From Chaunax sp. Z400 (Eukaryota; Chordata; Actinopteri; Lophiiformes; Chaunacidae): a stretch of DNA of 64,000 bases. The notes under the pieces are model-generated. The model saw only the letters and a program-made list of their open reading frames with translations, was not told the DNA's origin and ran no database searches. Below are positions 49,364-61,000 of the stretch, in pieces (the first letter of the stretch is position 1; each line of letters begins with the position of its first letter). The stretch lies in assembly GCA_037577475.1 (NCBI GenBank), contig CM075194.1, positions 21,268,992 to 21,332,991 of the forward strand, in the 5' to 3' direction. Made by a program: the position numbers and the translations under genes.

Positions 49364-50154
49364 CCATATTTCTAAAACCTGCGTACAGCCATGACCAAAC
49401 TGGAGCCTTCTAGGGCAGAAAATGGTACGACTCAAACCGAGTATGGTTGGCTTTAAAATATCAGTTGTCTGTTTGAGGAGTGTTTACTAAAGGTCACATG
49501 AATTCACGTCCGTGTCTGGGAATTGGCAGGATGTCCCAACATATCTGAATTCACCTCATCCTTCCTTGAAATCATATTTATGCTATTTCTATGAGACAAT
49601 TAAGCTTATGATCTGCCGGCACAGTGCGCCGCTTTCACTCTCTCTCTCTCTGTTAAAAGTCAATGTAGCTCACCCAGCAGTCGGTCTCGCTCCCTGAATT
49701 CAATCTAAACGAATATAATCCCATCATCAAACATGTTTCCGTAATAAGGATTAAATTATCAGTGTTGTAAATTAATGGATGTATTGGTCTGCGCAATCCA
49801 CAGCAAAAAACAAAACAAAAACAAAACAGAGATATGTTTATTTTAGCACAAGCAAAAAACAAAACAAAACAAAACACGTTTATAATTAATACAAACCTTT
49901 GCAGGCAAATGATAAAATAAAATAAATAAATCTAGGCCTACCGAAAGAGGCCGTGTGCACAAGAGGAACGTGACGACCGTATCAGAACGAGTGACGTCAC
50001 AATCAACTTGTCTCGATAAATACGTGTCTAACAACTCACTTTTCATGCATTCACCATTTGAACAGCGAAACAGTCGTGTCTTTGAGATAATCTTTGTTGT
50101 GCACAGTTTCATACTTAATTTCAATTATCGCATCACGGATCCATCTGTAAACAA
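49364..50154. promoter_or_regulatory. 5' flank of SGNH-like locus with CRE site
   Basis: The stretch upstream of the first SGNH-like exon contains a (CT)n run near 49640-49651, A-rich aaacaaaaca repeats near 49805-49870, and a perfect TGACGTCA cAMP-response-type palindrome at 49992-49999, about 155 bases before the putative ATG. Promoter function is inferred from position only. Copy 1 lacks this stretch entirely. Confidence 0.35.
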
Positions 50155-52027
50155 ATGGAAGGACGAGGATGCAGGAGGGTAAGATGTTTTACCGATTGTG
50201 ACAGCGTGATTTACAGTATTTTCAATTCACATATAATATATACAGAATTTATTTAATGGTTAAAGTAGTTTCTACTCAGACTAGTATGTAATATGGTATG
50301 TTTCCACTAAGTATGGTGTTCTCTGTAAGGACCAGTAGATTGATACTGTGGGATATTAAAAAGATGTCTTTGTTCATTCCGGACAGACTTTCAACGATGC
50401 TTTTGGGGATGAGAGGGGACAGTATGTCCGACAGAAGAAGTACCGTCTGGATGACACACAGCTACTGTAGGAGCTCAAACGCCCGAAGCGGAGGCTGCCC
50501 GACTCCGAGTACGAAAGGAAGTTGAAGGCTGACGTCAACATCGCTGCTGAGGCGATTGAACAGAGGGATGAGGTGATCAGGTCCCTTCAACGTCAGCTGT
50601 CTGCTCTGGAGGCCCAGACCACAGAGAAGCTCGAGTGAGTCGAGGAGGAGAACCTCCGGCTAAAGGTGAGCTCATATTTTACATCCTAACTACTTATTTC
50701 ACTAGACTTCAGATCATAGCTGCAGTTTGAACTTGTAAGTTGGAGTTTAAGAAAACAAAATCAGGAAGAAATTTAATGTGCATTATGTAAACTAATGCTG
50801 TCAAAGAATGATGGACTGAGAATTACTATATACAACCAAACAAATGGATAAAAAACAGTTGCTGCTAATGAAACAGCATATAGGCTTTGATTATATCATA
50901 AAGTCTTCCTTCAAGGCAGTAGTGGTGAGCTGAAGACACCTGTAACCTGATGTTTTTTTATCTCATGGATGACAAAAGTGACACTAAACGCCTCTTTTTG
51001 CTAACAATCTCCATTAAAATGCTGATTTTCACATTGAAAATAGTGTCATGGCCACCATAGCACAGGATTAGACCAGAACCAATTCATTGTGACAATAATC
51101 ACAGTCACATAGTTATGTATGATTATTATAGAGCATTATATTATAGAATGTATTGATTACTATAGAGCAAGACATCACGAAATTATTAATTATGTTTTAT
51201 TAAATATAGACCTTTAAATCCCTACATGCTGTTTTGGCTCTGGCCACTAGGGGAGCCAGTGACCCCCTGAACCAAGAGGAGACTTTTGGAAATGAAACCT
51301 AACATAATGTATTTTTCTTTTCAGACGCTCCTGAGTGTGAGGCCCAAAATGAAGGAGGACACCCCATCTGTTGTCCAGAGGACAGTCAATGGATCGTCTA
51401 TCCGGGAACCAACGGTCCACAAGAGAACTCAGCAGAAGTTTGAAAATTGGAGTTTCCACCCCAAGAAAACTGTCATAATCATGGGGGATTCCAATCTCGC
51501 TCGGGTCCCTAGGTTTTCATCTGAGTGGGTACAGATGGACAGCTATCCAGGGGCCCGATTTGACCATCTCATGGAAATGCTGAAAAAGGTTCCACCAACC
51601 AAGTCTGTGAAGACGGTTGTGTTGTCGGCAGGTCTCAACAATGGCCTCAGAGGACAAGAAACAGAGAGCGAGATCAAGCAGCTGAAAGCTCTGTAAGGGG
51701 GCTGAGGAGACCTTTCCTGATGCCCAGATTCATGTTCCAGTCATCAACTTCAGTGAAAAACTGGAGAAAAAACAAAAGCAGCAGTTGGTGAGTTTAAACA
51801 GCTTCATCAAATCCAACTGCAACTTTTTATCTGGACTCGGTTCACTCAACTTCTGGACTGAGCCAAAGGACCCGGTGCACTGGACAGCGAGGACAGCTGG
51901 TGTCATCGTCCAGCACTGGTTTGATCAGCGAAGGTCTCCATCAAACAGTAGTTCCTTCAGCGACTGCCTCCAGACGCTTCTTCCTACCCCAACTCCCTCC
52001 ACCCTGATGGCGACTGTTTCATTTTGA
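50155..52027 (+). pseudogene. Coiled-coil SGNH-hydrolase-like gene, broken copy
   Basis: Three exons fit in phase 0: 50155-50178 (MEGRGCRR), 50387-50665 and 51325 to the terminator at 52027. Exon 2 encodes TFNDAFGDERGQYVRQKKYR and a coiled-coil stretch (RDEVIRSLQRQLSALEAQ), with in-frame TAG at 50468-50470 and TGA at 50636-50638. Exon 3 encodes IIMGDSNLARV, the SGNH block I with the nucleophile serine, then PGARFDH, the AGLNN block and, after a 2-base deletion near 51692 relative to copy 1, DPVHW with the expected Asp-His. SGNH proteins are usually esterases or lipases. A similar domain also occurs in LINE ORF1 proteins, so host gene and transposon origin both remain open. Copy 2 is a pseudogene. 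Confidence 0.75.
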
Positions 52028-52455
52028 TAAGATTTATTAGTTTTCAACTTCTGTATAACAATACTTTGTATTTGGTATTGTTAAATAAACTAATATTTAA
52101 TTTAAAGTTGTTTTTGTGATTTACAATTGTGTGTAAGTGAATATATTTTGGTAAATGAAGTGGTGAATTAAGTATAAATGACTGCAGTACATATAGTGTT
52201 ATTTACAACAACACAAACACACAGATAAATGAACAACATGCATGTATTAAATGCAAGAAATAGTCATCCACTCAACAGCAGTGGCAAGAGGTGTGAAAAG
52301 TTCCAGCACAAATCAGACAACGGAGACCTAAGATGAGAAATTAAAAATATGCTGAATATATTTGTGTGTTTTTATGCAGGCCGAGACTTTTTGACAGGCA
52401 TTTTCATTGTTAAACATCCCATAATGATTCCAAGAAGCAGACTTTAATGACTTAT
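52028..52455. other. 3' flank of SGNH-like locus
   Basis: It matches 7394-7820. An aataaa near 52084-52089 in both copies could serve as the polyadenylation signal of the SGNH-like locus. Confidence 0.4.
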
Positions 52456-52876
52456 CTACTTTGGTGTTCCCGGTCAAAAATTACCTCTCTACTTTAGCTG
52501 ATGTTAAATCCATAATAATACATATATTATCACCTAATGTTGTGTTTCATCTTTCTATCAACAAGTTTTGAACTTACATTTTCTATTTATGGCCTGTAGG
52601 CCTCATTGACCTGAGCTCAGTTCACTTGGCCATCGTGCTGCTACAGAATGAACTGAGAGCAAGGCCTCAAATAAGCTTTATATACCATAGCTGTGAAAAA
52701 GTTGTTTATATCATTGAAACAATGTTGTGGTTGTTTTTGACAATTGCCAACAGGTGTGGCTCCAATGGGGTAAAAATTTCATTGGGTATAGGTTCTCGTC
52801 AGGGTTGCCATGGAAGCCAAAAAGAGGCGTTTCTAATGACCGGTCATTTTTGACCGGGAACACAAAGGGTGTACAC
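52456..52876. mobile_element. piggyBac-like MITE, left end deleted, copy 2
   Basis: It matches the right part of 8682-9175 and ends with gaccgggaacacaaagggtg. The TTAA-side start is lost with the adjoining segment present in copy 1. Confidence 0.6.
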
Positions 52877-53056
52877 AAGTTCAATAAAACACTTAAAATG
52901 TGATAGAAATTCTGAAAATTTGTTTTGTGGTTGTTCAGATGCAACAAAGTGATGGAACCTCATGACAAACAGATGAAATAAACTACAATTTTTAGAGAGA
53001 GATATTACAAATGTTTTTCTCCCAAATATCACACAAAATACTATTTTTACTGACTA

Positions 53057-53638
53057 CTGCAGTCTGAAAATGATTCAACCCCTTGATGTCAAGAATCTCC
53101 AGTATTTTGTAGAGACCCTTTAGCTGCTATGGCCTTCTGTAAACATGATGCTTATCCAGACACCAGCTTCTGGCCGCGTTCCTGAGGAATCTTAGCCTGT
53201 AGATCATGGATCAAGGCCTCCAGTTCTGGAATATTTCTGGCTTTACATGCTGCAACCACATTCTTCAAATCCCACCAGAGATTCTCAAGTTGATTCAATC
53301 AAGTGACTGTGATGGTGATCCAAGCCTTGGTGGACTTTGAGCTATAGTTGGGATCACTGTCCTTTTGCGTCATCCTTGGCATAAAAAAGTCTGTCTTATC
53401 TAGGTGGTTCTGAGCTACTGAAGACAACTTTTATTGTGCTTTTGGGTCAGCAGTGGTGAATATTTTGGAGTTTAGGCATGGAGACCTGATGCAAATTTAG
53501 CCCTTAATAGAAAAAAACTTGAAGACTCCATTGCCAAAGTAAGTCTATGAAAGTTGGCACAGTTTTAACAATGTCTGATTTGTATGCCTTCTTACGAGGG
53601 ATGCTATTTAGGAGGTTGAATCATTTTGAGACTGCAAA
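53057..53638. mobile_element. Tc1/mariner-derived element, copy 2
   Basis: It is the counterpart of 9358-9938 with the same inverted ends and the same loss of coding sequence. Confidence 0.65.
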
Positions 53639-53951
53639 AGTATTATTTGTGTTGAGATTGTTAAAAAGAAAATTAATATCTGTTGTATTGAGTTATTTAA
53701 ACCGCTCTTGTTTGATTTAGTTGTTGCAAACAGCTGATCAATAGAATATTTTCCTAATAAACTTAATATATAATGTTAGTTGAATAGTTTTGCTTCCAAC
53801 TGTAACTTGTCCCATCTCAACATTTCTGATGATGATTTCTTAATTTGTAGAATCATAAGGATATCCAAATTAAGTATTTTTATTACTAATCCAACCCAAT
53901 AGTAATCACTCTGATGCCTGATCTGACGACGATCATATACTTCTTATATAT

Positions 53952-54031
53952 ACAGTACCAGTCAAAAATTTGGACACAGTTTCCCATTCAAGTGGATGGG
54001 AAGGTATGTCCAAACTATTGACTGGTACTGT
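53952..54031. mobile_element. Short Tc1-like MITE (accagtcaa type), copy 2
   Basis: It is the counterpart of 10252-10332 and marks the right edge of block A. Here the MITE is followed by unique sequence leading into a hAT remnant. Confidence 0.75.
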
Positions 54032-54186
54032 ATATAGATTTAAAAATGACAATAACTTAAAAATATGTTCATTATATGAAGTTTAGATAAGTTTAGGTGA
54101 ACTCTGACCTACTCTAGTTCAAAGGTCTGTATTGTGCGCGTGACAAAACCAGTGCTCATGGAGAGTAAGCTAGCGGAGCAGCAAAG

Positions 54187-55045
54187 ATGAGCGCAGGTTC
54201 TTACCCCAAAAACATGGCAGAAAAAAGGAAGAAAAAATATCACTTTCACAACAAATGGGAGGAGGAGTTCTTTTTTACGTCTGTGAAAGAAACCTGCGTG
54301 TGTCTCATTTGCGGGTCGACTGTGGCGACGGCAAAGCAGCACAATGTTGAGAGACACTTCACTACGTGTCACAAAAGCTACCATGCTAACTACCTACCGG
54401 GAAGCTCACTACGGGCAGAAAAAGCCAGTGAGCTAAAGGCAGCTTTGGGTAAGCAACAGTCTTTTTTCACGAGGCCGGCGAAGAAGTCACAAAAAGCAAC
54501 TGAAGCCTCGTTTAGAGCTACACATTTTCTGATCAAGAAGAAGAAGGCATTTTCTGATGGAGAAGTTGTCAAAGAAGCAATGATGATAATCGCTAACACT
54601 GTACTTAAAGAAGAGAAAAATGGAACCGATCTAATCTCCACCCTCTCCATGTGTGTCATTCATTTCCAACCCTTTCATGAATGTGGACACAACATGCTTT
54701 GCTGAGAAACTAAGTGCAACATTCAACTTGGATGCTGGACAGGTGGAGATGGAAATCATAACGCTGCAAAGTGACCTACACCTCAAAGCCTACCAGACTG
54801 CACCAAACTTTTGGTGCCTTGTTGACACAGAGAAGTACAGTGGTGTATGCACAGCAGCTATGAAGGTTGCCAGCCTGTTCTATCTCTATGAATCAGCGTT
54901 TTCTGACATGAACTTCATCAAGAACAAACACAGAACACGCCTCACTGATGCACATCTGAAAGACTCACTCACAGTTGCAGTGTCAAGTTACACACCAGAT
55001 TACAGTACACTGGTGAACAGCATGCAATGCCAGTCTTCACACTAA
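54187..55045 (+). pseudogene. hAT transposase remnant (ZBED/GTF2IRD2-like)
   Basis: The first frame (54187-54705) starts MSAGSYPKNMAEKRKKKYHF and contains a BED-type zinc finger with CLICG and NVERHFTTCH. The second frame (54653-55045) carries the C-terminal hAT dimerisation region, with FWCLVDTEKYSG, FSDMNFIKNKHRTRLTDAHL and a final QSSH before TAA. The middle of the transposase, with the catalytic RNase H-like core, is missing, and the two parts are in different frames. Similar proteins are annotated as GTF2IRD2-, ZBED5- or SCAND3-like. Its stop overlaps the stop of the convergent cep164-like copy 2. Confidence 0.8.
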
Positions 55046-58000
55046 CAAAGTCTCCTCAGCAGCCGTTCCATTTTGGGTTCTGGTCTGGGGGAGTCGCTCA
55101 CTACTTGTTCCACCCCACTAATTAGAACAAAGTGAATTCTCATTAGTTAATGGAGTCCCTCTATACAGCTAGTAGTAGTAGTGAAGTACAAACATAGAGT
55201 GCATGGATGTCCTTGAGGGACACTTTACCTGGTCCTGTGATCGAGGTCACATCTCTCCTGCACCTCTTTCTTCCGTCTCTTCTTGTCTGTGTTGTTCATA
55301 CTAATGCCTTCCATAGCTTTATCTATCTCCTTCTTGGCGACGCTATTTTCTTCCATAGCGGTATTCCTCTCATTATTTTGCGTCTCAGCCTCCTCCTTGG
55401 CCTTCCTAATGTCTTCCCTGGCTTGATCCCTCTCTTTCTTTGGCTTCATTTCCTTTGCCTTGGCTCTCTTATTGTTTCCCAAGACCTTAGCTACCTCCTC
55501 CTTTACACTGTCAGTGTCCTCCATGGCCTTATCACTCTCATTTCTTAGGATCTCTGCCTCCTCCTTGGCCTTCCTAATGTCTTCCCTGGCTTGATCCCTC
55601 TCTTTCCTTAGCTTCATTTCCTTTGCCTCGGCTCTCTTTTTGTATTCCAAGGCCTTAGCTATCGTCTTCTTAAGCCTGTCAACCTCCTCATTGACCCTCC
55701 TAGGGTCTTTTAAGGCCTTGTCCCTCTCATTTCTGAGCCTCTCTGTCTCCTCCTTGGCCCTCCTGGTTTCTTCAATGGCCTTATCCCTCTCAGTTCTAAG
55801 GCTCTCCGCCTCTTCTTTGGCCTTATCCCTCTCTTTTCTTAGCATCTGTTCCTTTGCCTTGGCTCTCTTATTGTCTTCCAAGGCCTTAGCTATCTCATCC
55901 TTTTTACTGTCAGTGTCCTCATTGGCCCTCCTGCTGTCTTCAATGGCCTTATCCCTCTCATTTCTTAGGCTCTCTGCCTCCTTCTTGGCCTTCATCATGT
56001 CTTCAATGGCCTTATCCCTCGCTTGTCTTAGCTTATGTTCCTTCATCTTGGCCTTCCTCTGGTCTTCCATGGCCTTATCCCTCTCCTCAGTCAGCCTCTC
56101 GGACTGTTCTCGGACTTGATTATAATCCTCTCTCATCTTGTCCAGCTCCTGCTTCAGCTCTACTCTCTCCTGGAGCTGAGGTAAGGCCTGACACACAGAC
56201 ACACACACACACACACACAGACACACACACACACACAGACACAGACACATACACACACACACAGACACACACACACACAGACACACACACACACAGACAC
56301 ACACAAACACACACACAGACACACACACACACAAACACACACACAGACACACACACACACAGACACACACACACACAGACACACACAGACACAGACACAC
56401 ACACACAGACACACACACACAAACACACACAGACACACACACAGACACACACACACACAGACACACACACACAAACACACACACACACACACAGACACAC
56501 ACACACACACACAGACACACACACACACAGACACACACACACACACACAGACACACACACACACACAGACACCAAAAAAAATCAGTGGTTGATAGACAGA
56601 AGAGTGAGAGGATAGAATCTCTCTTTTCATTCATGTGTACTACCTTTATCTGTCCGTCCACTTTGTCCTCTTCCTGTCCAAGCTTCTTCTTTTTCTTCTC
56701 CAGATTTGCTACCTGATAAGAGACAGAAATCATTAGTCCATATGGTTTATGTTAGTGTATCACTGACTAACAGTATGGACACTATGGGATAGAAAACCTT
56801 AGTCTGTAGCATGGTCTTCTGGCTCTTCAGATCTTTAGCTCTCAGCTCAATCTGATCTGACAGATTCTTTAGTTCTGACTCCTGAAAGAAGAAATAAGAC
56901 AGGTTTATTCTCTGGAATAAAGGGTTACTCTTCCTCAATCTGGTGAACCAATTAATATTTCAGTCCATAAATTGGAGACATGTTTTACCAAACTGATAGT
57001 GATACCACATAGAAAAGTACCCATGAGCTATCTGTTTTCTAAAGGCAGTGTAATGGCACTACATGACCAGCCTGCATCTGCCCGCTCTCACCTTCTGTGA
57101 TCGTGTCTTCTGGGCCTTTTGCATCTGTGCATCAAGCTCCAAGCGAAGTTTTTCCAGCTGGGCAGTGTTTGAGTCCTGGAGACGCTTTCTCTCTTCCTGC
57201 AGATGAGAATTCAAGTTCTTCTTCAAACAGTCCTTCTGGAAAACATAAACACACACGATTTAATAATTGGGAAAACCACCCAAATAGGAGTGAACAGTGT
57301 TATTTAGTTACTCAAAACTATCTGTGATATTTCTCATTTCTGCTAGTGAAGACTTTATTAGAAATGACCCAACATAATTTACTAATCACATCCACAACTT
57401 GCAGTTTTCACTACCAACGGTTGTCCAGTATGAGGACATGCATCAGCTAAATGTAAACACTGTCTGACCTCATCCATGCATTGCTTTCTGATGCTGTGCA
57501 TCTCTCGCTCATGGTCCTCCCTCAGTTGCTCCATCTTTGTCTGGTGATCACGCTGCATTTCATCTTGCATGTTCTGGTTAATATTTTTGAGCTAGACAGA
57601 GACATAAAATATGTTGCTTAAACACTGCATAGTGTTGTCATCACCAAGAATTCTTAGTCTTTCTATTTTCTAATAGTAATTGACAGGAAATGACCTAACT
57701 AGAGCTGTGCTGAAGAAAGTGACAGGAGAGTAATCATTACAACTTGAACTACACAACATGTAGCCACCAACAAAAATGGCTTCAGGCTGATCTTTCTGCT
57801 GCTTATGAAAACTGGTATCCAGGTCAACATGTGTACCACTAACACCCAGCACAGTTTAGAAGCTATTTGATAGCTGTTTGCTCTCTGTGTTGATACTAGT
57901 ATTTTTCTTTAGCTTTAGCTATGTTATGAGATATTGCAGAAAAGAAGTCTAAGGGCAACTCATACCACGTTCAAGAACAAAATGTAAACAGTAAAATTCA

Positions 58001-61000
58001 AATGGCCTAACAATACTGAAATCAAATATGCAAAAATGAGCAGGAAACAAGCAGGCAATAATCGCCAGTCACCTCCTGATTCAGAGAGCCACGTTTCTCC
58101 TCTGTTTCTCTCTGAAGCCTCTTTCTCTCTGCTAGGAGCTCCTCTTCCTTCTCTGCCCTCAGACGTTCCATGTACTGCCTGTTCTGGGCCTCCACTTTGT
58201 AGCACATATCTGCTTTCTCTTTCTCCTCTTGCTCTTCCTTCTGTCGTTGTAACTTTGTACTTTTTGCGTGCATCACCTCCTGGAAGGACTTCATATTCTT
58301 CTTGTGCTCCTCGAGGGCGAGCTGGATTTCCTTTTCGTTCTCATCCTTGATAGTCTGGATCTTCTTCTTCTTCTCGTTCAGCAAAAACTCCTCATCCTCC
58401 TCGGCTTTCCACCGTTTCTTCTGCTGCTCCTTCATCTGTTGTTCTAATGTTTGAGCTTCTGTTTCCAGCTCCTCCCGCATGGACTTAATTTTCTTCATCT
58501 TGTCCGAGGTCACACGTTGATGATCCGCCTCTTCTTTCCTCACCAACTTTATGCGGACCTGCAGTGCCTCCTCCTGCTCATCCTGGAGGTTCTTTATGCT
58601 CCTGTTATAGTTCTCTATGAGGGTGTGCAATCTCTTCTCCTTCTCACTGGTGATACGTTCATTCGCCTCCTTTTCTTCTTTGTCCAGCTTCTCCTGGTGG
58701 AAACGCAGTCGATTCTCCTTCGCCTTCATCTTACTTTGCCTCATCTCCTCTTCGTCTTCTGAATCAGAGCTTTTCAAGCATTCAACAATTTCTTCGTGAG
58801 ACCAACAGGGTTTCAGTGGTGCGCACTACAAAACCAGAACCATTACAAAACAGGTTAATGAAAAACAGTTGAATGAGTGAATGACTGTATGGACGGGTGT
58901 CACACTGCATAATCACACTACCTGAACATTGCATTTTTGTATCATCTCCTGAAGGTGCATGTTGATTTCCTGCAATAAGAAACCCAACATCATACTTAGT
59001 GATTTGTAATGGTTCTGAATGAACACACACATGCACATGTTCAACAAACAAAACCGCACAAGAAACACCTAACAGTAGAGTGTGGTGTATTTTCTGAATA
59101 GAGATGGAAACAGACGCAGCAGAGGGCAAAAGCAAAGAGCACATACAAACACGACAAAGTCTGGCAAGCTGGCAGGCTAACTGTAAAATCACACAGCCAA
59201 GCGATCTGTAACTGAAGTGAGAGGAATCGGATAATGGGGCAGAGGATGGAGGGAGATGAGAGCCCCGTCACCAGTCAAATCAACTGCCCGTCTAAAATCA
59301 GATAGATCAGAACTATCCCATCCAGTCGTCAGGGGCTCACATTAAGTATCCTCTGACCAAATAATATTCAAGTTGGCTAAAGATGAGGTCCAGGTTGGGG
59401 ACCACACACAATACATAAATACAGGTGCACACATTAGCATCTATAGCCCACTTAATTAAGTTAACATCATTAATTGATCAAACAAATACAACACTGTATT
59501 TCTAGTTGAAGCCCCCTTTACTTCACAATATACCCTGTAAAAAATGTCAGGCTCAGTGTTAACCCCCATAATTATTAGTACACTACCTGGTGTGCCAGGT
59601 CAGCTCATTCTGTATATATTGAAATATTTTAAAGTAACCACTTCAAGTGTTTCCTATAGATTGACGGTGGACGTTTATATAATTATAAAAATTATATCTT
59701 TCCTTGGAAAATGTTTGAAAGAACAACCAGAAGTGCACCTCTGCACCATCTTTGTCTCTCTCTGCAGAGCATGTGTGGTTGTAAACAGATAGGAGGGGTA
59801 GAGCGAGAGGAGCATGTCCACTAGCTAACTGATCACAGAAAATGCTATTCTCACAGACTGATATACCTGGTCAGCCCACCCAAGTAAAGTCTGTGCATGG
59901 GAAAACAAATGATATGTTTGAGTGTGTTATTTGTGGCAGGCTGTTGCCAATAAGTGAATATATGGGAAGCCTTGACTCGTCAATCATGGTGAAAACATTC
60001 CGTGATCTTCCAAAGATAAGCAAAGAAGAAGAAAACATAGCTGGAAGTCAGTACAAAAGTAGAAGTGTGTGTTTGTTTTGTATTTACTCCTTGCTCCGGC
60101 TCCGGCCCCGGCTCCTCCTCAGCTAGAGTTACATCATTGGCTTCATTGTCCTAGAGCACAGGGGCACACACGCACAACACTATTATAAACCATTATAAAG
60201 TAAAAATTACTCATTCCTAAAAGGTACTCTATCCCTCTGGAATTAAAGAATCAAAATCTACAAAATCAGCACTGTTGTTTCTATACACAGACTTCAAGAC
60301 TAGTGTGAGGCTCAAAGGAATCATATGGTCCTTCAAAGAGCACTCAGATCGTACCCAGAGGGACATTTTGACAGAATGAAGCATTTCTCCAGAGGATACA
60401 ACATTAAAACTGTATTTTCTTTTTTAAAAGCGCTCACTGTTGAAATCTTTAGTGACTCGGTCTGATTCTTCTTCTCATTTTCCTTCGTCTCTGTGCCTTC
60501 AGTGGTGGCCTCAAGCTGGAGGCGCTCACGCTCATAACGTACCAGGCGGCAGTGGAGCTCATGTTTGGGATGTTCCATGACGGACTCATCAGTCAACATG
60601 TTGTAATACTCAAATTGATCATCTTCCTTTTGCTTGCTGTCAGGGGGAAAAGGAGGAGGGAGAGGAGGGGGTCACTTTAACACTTCCAAAAACCCCAGGA
60701 CAGGGGGGAGAGATGATGGGTGGATGACTAGGTGAACAGGGAGATGTCACCAGAGGTTGTGCTGTCACCTGACAGTGAACGCTGCACCACATGAACTATA
60801 GAAGTCAATATAACCCTATCTCAGTCATCTGATTAGAACTGAGTTCATAATTATTGGTTTCAAAACATAAAATCCCCATTTTTAGTTCCATTCCCTCAAA
60901 GTATCAGACTGAGGCTAAAAATATATAAAACCAAAACCACAAATCATTCCTTCATTTCTCTCCTCTGGGATTCCTTATCAGCCTCTGAGTCGACAGGACA

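Larger units (their letters stand above)
44032..54031. repeat. Segmental duplication block A, copy 2
   Basis: It matches 1916-10332 in the same orientation. It keeps an apparently older arrangement around 48653-52027 (complete transposon and three-exon SGNH-like locus) but lacks the segment equivalent to about 7822-8711. It ends at the accagtcaa MITE, after which a hAT remnant follows in place of the (TA)n and minisatellite of copy 1. Confidence 0.95.

Noticed and set aside
56120..56733. Cysteine-valine-rich minus-strand frames of 150-500 codons
   Set aside because: Translations of the (TG)n intron; an acceptor at the repeat edge and conserved exons on both sides show it is spliced out.
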